Of a DNA stretch of 64,000 bases, positions 33,917 to 43,914 are shown one piece after another. The notes under the pieces are model-generated. The model did not search any database and was not told the origin of the DNA. It saw only the letters and a program-made list of their open reading frames with translations. Numbering within the stretch: the first letter of the stretch is position 1; every line of letters starts with the position of its first letter. The stretch is from Paenibacillus herberti (lineage in GTDB: Bacteria > Bacillota > Bacilli > Paenibacillales > Paenibacillaceae): positions 343,398-407,397 of the forward strand of contig NZ_NMUQ01000001.1 of NCBI RefSeq assembly GCF_002233675.1, in the 5' to 3' direction. Position numbers and translations under genes: made by a program.

Positions 33917-35152
33917 TTAGCCGGCAGGGCGAGGGCTGCTGTCAGTACTTACTGCTTCGGGAGGAGACACGTAGCGACTGCGTCCAGCTCCGAGGCCAAG
34001 CAGCAAAACGGTCAGCGATACTAGCAGCAGCACGGCAAGCACTGGGTTCCAGGAGTTGAAGCTGTCATGCAGCGTGCCCAGCAGGACGGGGCCGAGGGCA
34101 GCGAGCAAGTAACCAAACGCTTGAGCCATTCCGGATAGCCGAGCTGCTTCGGCGGCGTTACGTGTACGCAGTCCGAAGAATGTCAGCGCCAGCGAAATCG
34201 TAGCACCTTGGCTTAGGCCGAGCAGAATGATCCACAGCACGGAAAGATCGGTTGATCCCCACAGCAGGCCTGAGTATGCGCAAAGCGACGTGATGCCCGA
34301 GGCCAGAACAAGCGGCACTTGAGTGCGCATGCGGCTGGCCCAGACTGGAAGGAAGAACGATGTCGGCAAGCTGACGAGCTGCATGAGCGACAGCATCCAT
34401 CCCCCGGCTGCAGCGCTAAAGCCGCGTTCGAGTAAAATTGCGGGCAACCAGGCGATTGTAACGTAAAAAGTCATCGATTGCAGACCCATAAAAAATGTGA
34501 TTCGCCAAGCGAGCGGGGAACGGAACATGCTGGAAAGAGAGCCGGGAGCTCGCAAAGTGCCAGCGGGTTTTGCTTTCAAGCTGCGGGGCAGCCAAGCAAC
34601 AAGCGCGATAACTGCGAGCAGTACCCATACAAGCAACGACAGGTTCCAATCCCAACCTGGCATGGAGGAAAGCGGCACGGCAGCTCCGGAAGCGATGGCC
34701 GCGAACATACTCATCGTAACGGAATAAGAGCCGGTCAGCAGGCCGATCCCAGTCGGGAAGTCACGTTTGATTATACTTGGGAGCAGTACGTTGCTGACCG
34801 CAATTGCTAACCCCAGCAGTGCCGTACCTACAAACAATGCCGGCGCTCCGGGAATTGCCCGCACGAGCATGCCGGCAATCAAAAGCACCAAGCTATACAA
34901 GAGAGAGCGTTCGGCTCCGAAGCGCTCGGAAATACGTGGAGCAACCAGCGACATAACTGCGAAGGCGAGCAAAGGCATCGAGGTAAGCAGTCCGGACAAT
35001 TCGCTGCTCAGTTGATAACTGCTGGAGATTTGGTTAATGAGCGGGCCGACAGAGGTAATGGCAGCGCGCATATTCGCGGCAATTAAAAGGATGCCGGCGA
35101 TAGTCAGCCCAATCTCTCTGCGGCTTCTGGTGACGGGTGGTAATGAATTCAT
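33917..35152 (-). CDS. MFS transporter of the CynX/NimT type
   Basis: A 411-residue protein with twelve hydrophobic helices. LLIAANMRAAITSVGPLI in helix 1 and PRISERFGAERSLLY between helices 2 and 3 match the cyanate/2-nitroimidazole (CynX/NimT/YeaN) group of MFS exporters. LLPSIIKRDFP follows helix 4 as in that group. Substrate is unknown. It is a single gene, divergent from the spoVA genes. Confidence 0.85.
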   Translation of the reverse strand: MNSLPPVTRSRREIGLTIAGILLIAANMRAAITSVGPLINQISSSYQLSSELSGLLTSMPLLAFAVMSLVAPRISERFGAERSLLYSLVLLIAGMLVRAIPGAPALFVGTALLGLAIAVSNVLLPSIIKRDFPTGIGLLTGSYSVTMSMFAAIASGAAVPLSSMPGWDWNLSLLVWVLLAVIALVAWLPRSLKAKPAGTLRAPGSLSSMFRSPLAWRITFFMGLQSMTFYVTIAWLPAILLERGFSAAAGGWMLSLMQLVSLPTSFFLPVWASRMRTQVPLVLASGITSLCAYSGLLWGSTDLSVLWIILLGLSQGATISLALTFFGLRTRNAAEAARLSGMAQAFGYLLAALGPVLLGTLHDSFNSWNPVLAVLLLVSLTVLLLGLGAGRSRYVSPPEAVSTDSSPRPAG

Positions 35153-35416
35153 AACAAAAAAGGCCTTCTTTCTGGAACAGATTGGTACAACTTAAGATGT
35201 AAGGTTCAGTGCACAGTTCCAGTTACTATAGACTAATTTACCTCTTTAGTAAATGATGATGCGTCATTTCTTTATCGGAATAAACGAGAGCAGCAAATGT
35301 GTATCCGTTCTCATTAGTATTCCTTTTTCGACCCCATTTTTACCTGGAAAAACAAAGCGGCATCTCCTGAATTGCGCAGTCGGATAATGCGGCAGCTTGC
35401 GGCAAATAATAATCCA

Positions 35417-35447
35417 ACAATAGGGCCGGATTTGACGGTACATAATT
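35417..35447 (+). promoter_or_regulatory. Weak candidate forespore promoter of spoVA
   Basis: ACAATA and CATAATT are 18 nt apart and partly fit the sigma-F/G pattern (xxxATA, CATWxTA). The rest of the 35153-35471 interval shows no other signal. The match is loose; known spoVA operons are sigma-G controlled. Confidence 0.3.
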
Positions 35448-35471
35448 TGCGGCCTGCAAGGAGGATGCGAT

Positions 35472-35966
35472 ATGTCCAGCACGAGCAAGGGCAACGGTGA
35501 ATACAAGAAGATGGTAATGTCAGCCAAGGAATATCAGGCTTTTGCCAAAAATAGAGAGCCGGCTCGATCGGTGGTCAAAAACTGCATTCGCGCCTTTTTA
35601 TCAGGAGGCTTAATCTGCCTGATCGGTCAAGGTGTGCAGGAGTTTTTCATGTACACCTTCCATATGGATGCGTTGAAGGCTGGCAATCCTACCGTAGCGG
35701 TGATGATTCTGATCTCGGTCATTCTGACTTGTCTCGGTGTTTATGACAAAATCGCTCAATGGGCCGGAGCCGGTTCCGCAGTACCTGTTACTGGTTTTGC
35801 GAATTCGATGTGTTCGGCGGCGCTCGAGCATCGCAGCGAAGGTCTTGTGCTTGGAGTGGGCGCCAATATGTTCAAAATGGCCGGGTCGGTCATCGTATTT
35901 GGCGTCGTAGCGGCCTTTTTTGTCGGCATCGCCCACTTGATTTTTGGCACGGGAGGAATGCATTGA
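35472..35966 (+). CDS. spoVAC: Stage V sporulation protein AC
   Basis: A 164-residue membrane protein with four to five helices. NREPARSVVKNCIRAFLSGG at the N-terminus, IGQGVQEFF and GAGSAVPVTGFANSM are diagnostic of SpoVAC. It forms part of the inner-membrane channel that moves Ca-dipicolinate into the spore and releases it in germination; SpoVAC itself behaves as a mechanosensitive pore in Bacillus. AAGGAGG precedes ATG. spoVAD starts one base after its stop. Confidence 0.95.
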   Translation: MSSTSKGNGEYKKMVMSAKEYQAFAKNREPARSVVKNCIRAFLSGGLICLIGQGVQEFFMYTFHMDALKAGNPTVAVMILISVILTCLGVYDKIAQWAGAGSAVPVTGFANSMCSAALEHRSEGLVLGVGANMFKMAGSVIVFGVVAAFFVGIAHLIFGTGGMH

Positions 35967-35967
35967 T

Positions 35968-36987
35968 ATGCAAAAGGGCAAACAAACCTGGTGGTTTGAA
36001 AATCGTCCTGTCATTATCGGCACCGCTACGGTTGTAGGGCCGGACGAGGGTGACGGGCCTTTGGCAGCCGACTTTGATTTTGTGCATCCTGAGCTGGATA
36101 TGGGGCAAAAAAGCTGGGAGAAGGCGGAACGATTGCTGCTGGAGCAGGCATCCGATCTGGCGATTAAAAACGCTGGCATCACCAATGAGGAGCTGGAGTT
36201 TTTCGTCGGGGGCGATCTGATGAATCAAATCATCAGCAATACGTTTGCAGCCCGCTCGCTAGGTGTGCCATATATCGGGGTGTTCGGAGCTTGTTCCACT
36301 TCCATGGAATCGCTGGCTATCGCTTCGATGATCGTTAACTCCGGCAATGGCAAACATGTACTGGCTGGCACCTGTAGCCATAACTGCACAGCCGAAAAGC
36401 AGTTCCGTTATCCAACGGAGTACGGCTCACAGAAGCCGCCGACAGCGCAGTATACGATTACCGGGGCAGGAGCAGCTATCGTTGCGCCCTCGGGTTCCGG
36501 TCCCGTTGTGGAATGCGCAACGATCGGCCGGATCGTTGACCTCGGCATTAAGGACCCGTTTAACATGGGAGCAGCGATGGCGCCGGCGGCTGTAGATACG
36601 ATCCAGGCTCATTTTAATGACACTGGCCGCTCTCCCGGCGATTACGACATGATCGTCACAGGAGATTTAGCATCGGTAGGACATCGCATCGCCACCGACT
36701 TGCTGAAGCACAACGGCGTTCCGATGGAGCAGACCGTATTCAACGACTGTGGATTGATGATCTACGATATTGCTCGGCAAAAGGTGCAAGCTGGAGGAAG
36801 CGGCTGTGCTTGCTCGGCTGTCGTGACATATGGGCATCTGCTCAAGCGGCTGCAAAAAGGGGAGTTCAAACGCATCCTTATTGTGGCGACCGGGGCACTG
36901 CTGTCACCGCTGTCCTTCCAGCAGGGCGAGAGCATTCCATGCGTTGCTCATGCCGTATCCATTGAACGAAGCGAGGTGCAGGGATGA
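35968..36987 (+). CDS. spoVAD: Stage V sporulation protein AD
   Basis: A 339-residue soluble protein with a thiolase-like fold. [56 protein letters not shown] and [10 protein letters not shown] match SpoVAD, which binds dipicolinic acid directly. The thiolase-type Cys in GACSTS is kept, though the family is not catalytic. ATG 35968 follows GGGAGGA by about ten bases; the frame opens slightly earlier inside spoVAC. It overlaps spoVAE as ATGA. Confidence 0.95.
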   Translation: MQKGKQTWWFENRPVIIGTATVVGPDEGDGPLAADFDFVHPELDMGQKSWEKAERLLLEQASDLAIKNAGITNEELEFFVGGDLMNQIISNTFAARSLGVPYIGVFGACSTSMESLAIASMIVNSGNGKHVLAGTCSHNCTAEKQFRYPTEYGSQKPPTAQYTITGAGAAIVAPSGSGPVVECATIGRIVDLGIKDPFNMGAAMAPAAVDTIQAHFNDTGRSPGDYDMIVTGDLASVGHRIATDLLKHNGVPMEQTVFNDCGLMIYDIARQKVQAGGSGCACSAVVTYGHLLKRLQKGEFKRILIVATGALLSPLSFQQGESIPCVAHAVSIERSEVQG

Positions 36988-37334
36988 TTTATTTATGGGC
37001 CTTCATTGTGGGAGGAGCAATCTGCGTAATTGGTCAGCTGATGTTCGATGTCGGAAAGTTGACCCCGGCACATACAATGTCTACTTTCGTCGTGGTTGGA
37101 GCGATTATCGACGGTTTCGGCTGGTACGAGCCGCTAATTGACTTCGCCGGTGCTGGCATGACCGTGCCGATCACCAGCTTTGGCAACTCGCTCGTACATG
37201 GAGCTTTGACCGAGCTGCAAACGACTGGATGGATCGGCGTCATCTCCGGTATTTTTAAGGTGACGAGCGCGGGTATTAGTGCGGCGATCATCTTCTCATT
37301 CCTGGCTGCGCTGATCATCCGACCCAAAGGATGA
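36984..37334 (+). CDS. spoVAE: Stage V sporulation protein AE (AEb type)
   Basis: A 116-residue membrane protein with four helices. [36 protein letters not shown] and [13 protein letters not shown] are the SpoVAEb signature and resemble SpoVAC, with which it builds the dipicolinate channel. It ends the three-gene set; AA, AB, AEa and AF of the Bacillus operon are not in this window. A terminator follows immediately. Confidence 0.93.
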   Translation: MIYLWAFIVGGAICVIGQLMFDVGKLTPAHTMSTFVVVGAIIDGFGWYEPLIDFAGAGMTVPITSFGNSLVHGALTELQTTGWIGVISGIFKVTSAGISAAIIFSFLAALIIRPKG

Positions 37335-37357
37335 AGCTTTTTACCAGTTTCAATCGT

Positions 37358-37393
37358 AAATGGAGAATTCCCTTGTGGAGTTCTCCATTTTTT
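37358..37393 (+). terminator. spoVA terminator
   Basis: AAATGGAGAA and TTCTCCATTT pair with a 13-nt loop and run into T residues. Confidence 0.85.
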
Positions 37394-37516
37394 ATTTTAC
37401 TTTTTTCCATTCTCTGGGTTATTGTTGTTCTGTCTGACAGGTTCCTGTAAAATAATGAGACCAGCGCCCTGGGGCTGCTGGGCGAAAGATGTTGATATCG
37501 GGGAGGAGTTGTCGAC

Positions 37517-38473
37517 GTGGAAGTTTATGCGCCAGACCAGCAGTTATGTTCGGCCATTCGCAGCAATTTGCAATCTGTCATCCTTGGCAAGGAAAGGGAG
37601 ATCGAGCTTGTCCTGATCGCCTTGCTGGCCGGAGGCCATCTGCTGCTGGAGGACGTTCCCGGCACAGGAAAAACCCAGCTTGTCAAAGCTCTTGCCCGCT
37701 CTATTGGCGGCGATTTCCGGCGCATTCAATGCAACCCGGATTTACTGCCTACCGATATTACTGGTCTTACGATTTATCATCCCCGGGAAGAGCAATTCAT
37801 CTTTCGTCCCGGTCCGATCATGTCCCATCTCGTGCTTGCCGATGAGATCAACCGCGCTACGACAAAAACGCAATCCGCTCTGCTGGAGGCGATGGAGGAA
37901 AGCAGCGTAACGGTTGACGGAGAAACGTATGCTTTACCTTCGCCGTTTATCCTAATCGCCACGCAGAACCCGATTGAATTTGAAGGAACTTATCTGCTGC
38001 CAGAGGCGCAGATGGATCGTTTTATGATGAAGCTGTCGCTTGGTTATCCTGGCGAGGCAGACGAGCGTCGTATGGTCATGGCGCGCGAAAGCGGCCATCC
38101 TTCCGATGCGCTGACCCAAGTCGCCTCGATTGAGGAAATCATTGCGTTGCAGCAGCAGGTCGAACGTGTACATGCCGACGAGGCTGTCGGCGATTATCTC
38201 GTGCGGATCGTCCGCGGCACTCGTGAGCATGAAGGCGTTCAGCTCGGGGCCAGCCCCCGCGCTTCCGTTGCTCTTATGCGCGCGGCTAAGGCGCGCGCGC
38301 TCATGGAGCAGCGCGAGTACATCATCCCCGATGATGTGAAACAGCTGGCGCCGCATGTGTTATCCCATCGGCTGATGCTGCAGCCGTCGTCCAGGCTGAG
38401 GGGCGTTCGCGCTGAAACAGTCATCCAGGATGTGATCGAGCGGACCAAAGCTCCGGTCCGACTGGAGCGCTGA
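37517..38473 (+). CDS. MoxR-family AAA+ ATPase
   Basis: A 318-residue AAA+ chaperone-like ATPase. LLEDVPGTGKTQ is Walker A, LVLADEINRA Walker B, LLEAMEESSVTVDG and FILIATQNPIEFEGTYLLPEAQMDRF (in parts) give sensor 1 and the arginine finger, and GASPRASVALMRAAKARA is the lid. MoxR proteins ripen or load partner proteins with VWA or DUF58 domains. GTG 37517 follows GGGAGGAG by 8 nt. It is first in a three-gene unit with DUF58 and transglutaminase genes, a common arrangement. Confidence 0.92.
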   Translation: MEVYAPDQQLCSAIRSNLQSVILGKEREIELVLIALLAGGHLLLEDVPGTGKTQLVKALARSIGGDFRRIQCNPDLLPTDITGLTIYHPREEQFIFRPGPIMSHLVLADEINRATTKTQSALLEAMEESSVTVDGETYALPSPFILIATQNPIEFEGTYLLPEAQMDRFMMKLSLGYPGEADERRMVMARESGHPSDALTQVASIEEIIALQQQVERVHADEAVGDYLVRIVRGTREHEGVQLGASPRASVALMRAAKARALMEQREYIIPDDVKQLAPHVLSHRLMLQPSSRLRGVRAETVIQDVIERTKAPVRLER

Positions 38474-38475
38474 GC

Positions 38476-39777
38476 ATGAGGCGACCTGCTGCTGGACGCA
38501 GGCCACCGAACGCGACTCGCCGCCGACTGTGGATTATGGCTATCCTGTATGTTTCCAGCTTGATGTATATGCTGTTTCAGGGCGGCAGAACTCCGGTCAT
38601 GCTGTTCTGCATTTTCAACGGTCTTATCCTTTATCTTATCCTTGGTTATTGGAGTGGTATACGTCGTATTTCCGGCACGCGCAAGGCGATAGCTCGCGGA
38701 CCTGCAGCAGCGCCGGGGTTGCCTGGCGTTGCTGGCTCGGACAGTCGCTTGCTTGCCGCAGGCGAGACGCTGCAGGTACAGCTTCAGTTTCGCCTGCCGG
38801 GCATCTATCCTGTCCCTTACGTGCTTGTTATGGAAAGGCTGGAGCGCAATGGGGGCACTGCGATTCCGTTCGAGGTCAGCTTCGTTCCTAACGTGAAGCG
38901 AGCTGGCATAGCGGAATACGAGACGCCTCCGCTGCGTCGAGGCCTGTACCGTTTTCTCCCTACCGTATGTATAACCAAAGATATTTTTGGCTTTATCGAG
39001 CACACAGGCTCTTTCCATGAGGAAGGAAGTTTCTCGGTTCGTCCTAGAACGATCACTTTATATGGCTGGGACCGAATCCGGCGTGGGGCAAAAGGACATT
39101 TCTCTCATGCTGCTGAGCCTCGTTCCTCGCGAGAGACGACTCAGATTAATGGTATTCGCGAATTCATGCCCGGCGACCGACTGTCGCGGATTCATTGGGG
39201 TGCAACGGCCAAAACCGGCCAATGGAAATCCAAGGAATTCGAACGCGAAGCGCTTCCTAGAACGATCGTGCTTCTCGATGCTTATCGCAGCGCCGATGCC
39301 GGTGCTGCGGAGCGATTCGAGACGGCCGTGTCCGCCGCAGCCTCACTGTTTGAGCATGGGATGAGACGCGGCACTTCGATGGGTCTATGGTGCTCCTCTG
39401 CTATTCCGACGGCGCTCAAAGCGAGAAGCGGCGGCGACCAGCTGCATCGCGCGATGCAGCTGCTGACTGAGGTCGACAACAACGGCTCGGACAAACTCGC
39501 CCAGGCTATTTTGCGCGCAGACCCGATTCTTGACCAAGGCTCGATGGCGCTGCTCGTTACAGACGCTCCTCTAGAGGAGATTCGTCAGGCGATGAATTGG
39601 CTGTCGCGACGGAACCTCAATCCAGTCTGCATTAGGGTTCTGGCTTCGAACCATCCGCTTGCCGCCTCAAGCCAGCATGAATTCATCGCTGTGGGCGCGA
39701 TTTATGTCATTCGCAGCCTCGAAGAGCTGCCCGCAGCGCTTGAAGGAAGGGAGGTGGCTGCAGATGCTGGAAGCTAA
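38476..39777 (+). CDS. DUF58 membrane protein
   Basis: A 433-residue protein. Two close hydrophobic helices lie near the N-terminus (about 15-55), then an Ig-like beta domain, then the DUF58 motif EPRSSRETTQINGIREFMPGDRLSRIHW (in parts) with WKSKEFEREALPRTIVLLDA, a von-Willebrand-A-like fold. DUF58 proteins act with MoxR ATPases; their client is unknown. It starts 3 nt after the moxR stop and overlaps the transglutaminase gene by 14 nt, so the three are translated together. Confidence 0.9.
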   Translation: MRRPAAGRRPPNATRRRLWIMAILYVSSLMYMLFQGGRTPVMLFCIFNGLILYLILGYWSGIRRISGTRKAIARGPAAAPGLPGVAGSDSRLLAAGETLQVQLQFRLPGIYPVPYVLVMERLERNGGTAIPFEVSFVPNVKRAGIAEYETPPLRRGLYRFLPTVCITKDIFGFIEHTGSFHEEGSFSVRPRTITLYGWDRIRRGAKGHFSHAAEPRSSRETTQINGIREFMPGDRLSRIHWGATAKTGQWKSKEFEREALPRTIVLLDAYRSADAGAAERFETAVSAAASLFEHGMRRGTSMGLWCSSAIPTALKARSGGDQLHRAMQLLTEVDNNGSDKLAQAILRADPILDQGSMALLVTDAPLEEIRQAMNWLSRRNLNPVCIRVLASNHPLAASSQHEFIAVGAIYVIRSLEELPAALEGREVAADAGS

Positions 39778-42049
39778 TCGGATGCAAACAAGGGCGGGAC
39801 TATTTTCCAGAGGGGGGCAGCAAACTCCTCGTGCGCGATGGTTTCTAGCGCTTTCTAGCGTGCTTACTGCTGTCATGATTGCGAGCACGGTATCTGTGCT
39901 GGAGCAGTTGTGGTGGGAGGAAACCTTTGTCATCGTGTACACGGTGCTAGCGGTAGTCGCTCTACTGGATCTCATACCGGTTGGGCGCATCTATGGGTTG
40001 TTCGCCCAGCTAATTGCTGTCCTGTTGATTTTAGTGCAGCTGTCTCCGATCCAATTTGGCTCAATTGGCCCCGTGCTGCGCTATATGACGGAAGGCGGCT
40101 TGGTGGCTGTCAGCGAAGTCGCTAAGCAGTTCAGTCCATTTCTGGAAATATCGCTGGCAGTCTGGGTTATCTATGCGATGTTTGCAACATGGACGAGGCT
40201 GCGCATCCGTATCATTGGCTTTACGACGGTCAATCTGCTCGTATTAGCGATTTCGGATTCCTTCACTCCAATTTACTTGTGGGACAGTGTAGCGATCGTT
40301 GTTTTCGCCGGATTGGTCTGGCTTATCGCGGAGCATTATGCAAGTTTTCAACAGCAGCATCCGCTCAGTTGGAAACGATTGCTCCGTTATCCCCTGCAGC
40401 TGATGCTGCCAATCGTGCTCGTACTGTCGCTCGTCATGACTACGGGGTTAATAGCGCCGGAAATTCCGCCGGTCATCAAGGACCCCTATACCGCATGGAA
40501 AGAGTCGCAAGGGCAGCAGGTTCAGTCCTTTGTCGGGGACAAAGGCATTGCGCCGGACAGCTCCGGCAAATCCGCCAAGTCCGGATACAGCCGCAATGAT
40601 GACAACCTTGGCGGCGGCTTCAATTTCGATTACTCGCCGGTGATGGAGGTTACCTCATCGCAAAAGAGCTACTGGCGGGGAGAGACGAAGGACTATTATA
40701 ACGGTTCCGGCTGGACGAGCAGTGAGGAGCTGCAGGACAATATCATTTCGATGCCAACAGATGGAACGGATATCGGAGGAATGCCTTTAAGTCCGAATGC
40801 GGAAACAGTCGAAATCAAGCAATCGTTCAAAATGCTCCGCAAGGACAAATTCCCAGTGTTGTTCGGAGCTCCAACAGCTCGCTCTATCGAAATTCCTAAT
40901 AATGGAAGAATCTCCTATGAGGACATAGTTAATTTTGATGTTAAGATTAGCAAACTCGGCATTGCATTAAACGGAAATACACCCTATCCGCCTGCCTATA
41001 CGGTCGTATCCGAGCAAGTTGTTCTGAACGATGCGCTTAAGGAGGCATCTGCAGCCCCTTTAAACAGCATGCCATTCCTTTATTATGGCCAGGTTCCGTT
41101 AAATTCGCAGAGCCGCGTCGCCGGTCTTGCGCGCGAGATTACGGCGGATGCCGTAACCGACTTTGATAAAGCCAAAGCGATTGAAACTTATCTGAGCAGT
41201 AATTTCACTTACACGAATGAGCCTGATCTGTCCAAAAAGAGGAGCAAAGACTTCGTGGACTCTTTCCTCTTCGAAATTAAGGAAGGTTACTGCGACTACT
41301 TCTCCACCGCAATGGCTGTCATGGCGAGACATGTCGACTTGCCGTCGCGCTGGGTGAAAGGTTATGCACCTGGGTCCGGTACAGTTAATCGCGAAGATCT
41401 CATGCGCCAAGGTGCAACAATGGAAGACCTTAGCGAGATGAACGGCGAGGACACCTATACGGTACGCAACTCCGACGCGCATTCGTGGGTGGAGATTTAT
41501 TTTGAAGGTTTTGGTTGGGTGCCATTCGAGCCTACGCCGGGCTTTGCCTTTCCTTACGCTACTGCGGCCGGCAGCACGGCTCCTGAGCCTAGCGTGGAGC
41601 CATTGCCTTCAACAGCTCCTGAAGTTGTTGAGGATACCGCGGCAGAAGAAAACAGCTTCAACCTGCCAGCATGGCTCGGTTGGGTTGGCCTTACGGTGTT
41701 GACTGCAGCAGCCGGCGTCTTGGCGTTCAACCGCCGGGAGCAGTTAGCTGGCCTGTGGAGCACATATCGTACTCGATCGCTCACTGCCGAGCAGCGAGTC
41801 GTTTGGGAGACGGAGCGATTGATCCGCTCAGCGCGGCGGCATGGCCTGACCAAGGCAGAGCATGAAACGCTTCGCGAAGCGATTTTCCGCTGGTCGGAGC
41901 AGCGTCGCTTTCTTAAGCAGGAATTTAGTGATCTGCTGAAATTTTTCGAGCGAGCCAAGTACGGCGGCAAGTCGGTTACGATGGAGGAAGCAGCCGTGTA
42001 TTCCGACAATATCCGCGCTCTCCGCGGGCGATTGCGACCACCGAGCTGA
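39764..42049 (+). CDS. Transglutaminase-like membrane protein (TgpA/DUF3488 type)
   Basis: A 761-residue protein. Six hydrophobic helices (about 20-230) form the DUF3488 part, followed by an extracellular domain of about 380 residues. KEGYCDYFSTAMAVMARH carries the transglutaminase Cys, NSDAHSWVEIYFEGFGWVPF the His, and the next Asp/Glu completes the set. After a Pro/Thr/Glu linker there is a further helix and a cytoplasmic DUF4129-like tail (ETERLIRSARRHGL). It may cross-link or cleave surface proteins. ATG 39764 follows GGGAGGTGG; the frame is open upstream but lies inside the DUF58 gene. Confidence 0.9.
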   Translation: MLEANRMQTRAGLFSRGGQQTPRARWFLALSSVLTAVMIASTVSVLEQLWWEETFVIVYTVLAVVALLDLIPVGRIYGLFAQLIAVLLILVQLSPIQFGSIGPVLRYMTEGGLVAVSEVAKQFSPFLEISLAVWVIYAMFATWTRLRIRIIGFTTVNLLVLAISDSFTPIYLWDSVAIVVFAGLVWLIAEHYASFQQQHPLSWKRLLRYPLQLMLPIVLVLSLVMTTGLIAPEIPPVIKDPYTAWKESQGQQVQSFVGDKGIAPDSSGKSAKSGYSRNDDNLGGGFNFDYSPVMEVTSSQKSYWRGETKDYYNGSGWTSSEELQDNIISMPTDGTDIGGMPLSPNAETVEIKQSFKMLRKDKFPVLFGAPTARSIEIPNNGRISYEDIVNFDVKISKLGIALNGNTPYPPAYTVVSEQVVLNDALKEASAAPLNSMPFLYYGQVPLNSQSRVAGLAREITADAVTDFDKAKAIETYLSSNFTYTNEPDLSKKRSKDFVDSFLFEIKEGYCDYFSTAMAVMARHVDLPSRWVKGYAPGSGTVNREDLMRQGATMEDLSEMNGEDTYTVRNSDAHSWVEIYFEGFGWVPFEPTPGFAFPYATAAGSTAPEPSVEPLPSTAPEVVEDTAAEENSFNLPAWLGWVGLTVLTAAAGVLAFNRREQLAGLWSTYRTRSLTAEQRVVWETERLIRSARRHGLTKAEHETLREAIFRWSEQRRFLKQEFSDLLKFFERAKYGGKSVTMEEAAVYSDNIRALRGRLRPPS

Positions 42050-42098
42050 TTGGGGAAAATCACTCGGGGGCTGTAACGAAGCCTTGCGGGACGTTCAC

Positions 42099-42157
42099 TA
42101 ACCGCACAGAAAGGAGCCGCTCTTTCGACAAGAGTTGGTTCCTTTTTGCGCGGTTAT
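42099..42157 (+). terminator. Hairpin after the MoxR/DUF58/TgpA unit
   Basis: AACCGC...AAAGGAGCC and GGTTCCTTTTT...GCGGTT form an imperfect 18- to 20-bp stem with an inner CTCTTTCGACAAGAG hairpin. T residues are inside the 3' arm rather than after it. Confidence 0.6.
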
Positions 42158-42166
42158 CCTGTAATA

Positions 42167-42175
42167 TGGTATAGT
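42167..42175 (+). promoter_or_regulatory. Extended -10 promoter of the yqeG cluster
   Basis: TGGTATAGT (TGnTATAxT) lies 40 bp before yqeG. Confidence 0.45.
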
Positions 42176-42214
42176 TTCGTAGATAACAGGCTCTATAGTA
42201 AGGGAGACAAAGCG

Positions 42215-42742
42215 ATGTTCGAACGGCTTGTGCCGCACATGCGCGTGAAATCTATATATGATATCGATCTGAATCTGCTCACCGAAAAGGGTGTCAAGGG
42301 CATTATTACCGACCTCGACAATACACTTGTCGGCTCCAAGATTCCTCTGGCTACGCCGGAACTGATCGTATGGCTGGACAGGCTTAGGGAGCTGGGCTTC
42401 AAGGTTGTTGTTGTATCCAACAACCATGAGACCCGTGTTTCCCGTTTCGCCGAACCACTGGCCATTCCGTTCATCCACGCGGCCCGCAAGCCGTCCACAC
42501 GCGCCTTTCGTAAGGCGCTTCAGGTGCTGGATTTGCAGGCGGAGCAGACGGTGGTCATCGGCGATCAGATGATGACTGACGTGTTGGGGGGCAAGCGGAT
42601 GGGGCTGTATACGATCCTTGTCGCTCCGATTGCGCCGCTTGACGAAGGTTTCGGAACCCGCTTTAACCGGATTCTGGAGCGGGTCGCCCTGTCCCGGTTA
42701 CGCCGGAAGGGCCTGTGGCAAGAGGAGGAAGCAGGAAAGTGA
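42215..42742 (+). CDS. yqeG: YqeG family HAD IIIA-type phosphatase
   Basis: A 175-residue HAD-superfamily protein. ITDLDNTLVG holds the nucleophile Asp and the second Asp, VVVVSNN is motif II, KPSTRAFRKAL carries the motif III Lys, and VVIGDQMMTDVLGGKRMG is motif IV. The physiological substrate is unknown. ATG 42215 follows AGGGAG. The stop overlaps the yqeH start. It heads the cluster yqeG-yqeH-aroE-yhbY-nadD-yqeK-rsfS, whose order is conserved across Bacillales. Confidence 0.93.
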   Translation: MFERLVPHMRVKSIYDIDLNLLTEKGVKGIITDLDNTLVGSKIPLATPELIVWLDRLRELGFKVVVVSNNHETRVSRFAEPLAIPFIHAARKPSTRAFRKALQVLDLQAEQTVVIGDQMMTDVLGGKRMGLYTILVAPIAPLDEGFGTRFNRILERVALSRLRRKGLWQEEEAGK

Positions 42743-43878
42743 GTAAGCAAATGAAGGAACAAGGCAAGGATAAGGACCAGCCGTCTTGTGCAGGTTGTGG
42801 AGCCTCGCTGCAGACGCAGAGCAAGGATCGGCCGGGATACGTTCCGGCATCCGCACTGGATGCGGAGGCAGCAATCTGCCAGCGATGCTTCCGCATCCGC
42901 AATTATAACGACGCTGTTCAGGTTTCCATGAATAACGACGAGTTTCTCAAGTTGCTGGGCGGCATCGCGTCCACGGACAGCTTAGTCGTGCATATCGTGG
43001 ATCTGTTTGATTTTGAAGGAAGCCTGATCTCCGGCCTGCAGCGTTTTGTAGGGAACAATCCCGTGCTGCTCGTTGTGAATAAGATCGACTTGCTGCCTAA
43101 GGGCACCAACTACAACCGGCTCCGCAACTGGGTTCAGCGTCAAGCTAAGGCTCAAGGACTGCGTACAGTCGATGTCGTGCTGTGCAGCGCCAAAAGAGGC
43201 ATGGGCTTCGACCGCGTTGTCGAAGCAGTAGAGCAGCTCAGAGGACAACGTGATGTGTACGTCGTTGGTGCCACCAATGTCGGCAAATCGACGCTGATCA
43301 ACCGCCTGATCGCTGACTACAGTGATCTTGAGCGCGAGCTGACCGTATCGCGCTTCCCGGGTACGACACTGGATGAGATCCGCATCCCACTTGATGACGG
43401 TAAGTCGATCATCGATACGCCGGGAATCGTCTATACGTCGCGCCTGACCGAGCTTGTGCCGCGCGGAGTGCTCGGCTCGCTGCTGCCGGACAAGCCGATC
43501 AAGTCGCTGGTGTACCAGTTGGACGCGGGACAGACGCTGTTTTTCGGCAGCTTAGTTCGCTTCGACTACACGCATGGCGCCAACCTAAGCTTCACGCTTT
43601 ATACGGCGAACGCCATGAAGGTGCATCGTACGAAGCTGGAACGCGCAGATGAGCTTTACGCCCAGCACAAAGGCGTCATGCTTGCGCCTCCGTCCCTGGA
43701 GGAGCTCCAGGGGATACCCGCATGGACCCGCCATTCGTTGCGCATTCCGCGTGGTAGCGAGTCCGATATATTCATCTCCGGCCTCGGTTGGATTCGCGTC
43801 AACGGCACGAACGGAGCCCAGGTCGAGGTGTACGCGCCTAAAGGCGTCAAAGTGCTTGTCCGTGAAGCGTTGATCTAA
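42739..43878 (+). CDS. yqeH: Ribosome biogenesis GTPase YqeH
   Basis: A 379-residue circularly permuted GTPase needed for 30S assembly. The N-terminal zinc finger is CAGCGAS...CQRC. The G motifs come in permuted order: VVNKIDLLPK (G4), then CSAKRGMG (G5), GATNVGKSTLINRL (G1), PGTTLD (G2) and DTPG (G3). The C-terminal 140 residues bind rRNA in this family. The start is GTG 42739 with GAGGAGGAAG upstream, overlapping yqeG by 4 nt. Confidence 0.95.
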   Translation: MSKQMKEQGKDKDQPSCAGCGASLQTQSKDRPGYVPASALDAEAAICQRCFRIRNYNDAVQVSMNNDEFLKLLGGIASTDSLVVHIVDLFDFEGSLISGLQRFVGNNPVLLVVNKIDLLPKGTNYNRLRNWVQRQAKAQGLRTVDVVLCSAKRGMGFDRVVEAVEQLRGQRDVYVVGATNVGKSTLINRLIADYSDLERELTVSRFPGTTLDEIRIPLDDGKSIIDTPGIVYTSRLTELVPRGVLGSLLPDKPIKSLVYQLDAGQTLFFGSLVRFDYTHGANLSFTLYTANAMKVHRTKLERADELYAQHKGVMLAPPSLEELQGIPAWTRHSLRIPRGSESDIFISGLGWIRVNGTNGAQVEVYAPKGVKVLVREALI

Positions 43879-43914
43879 GTATCATTCAGAACATCGGGAT
43901 AGGGGATATAGAAC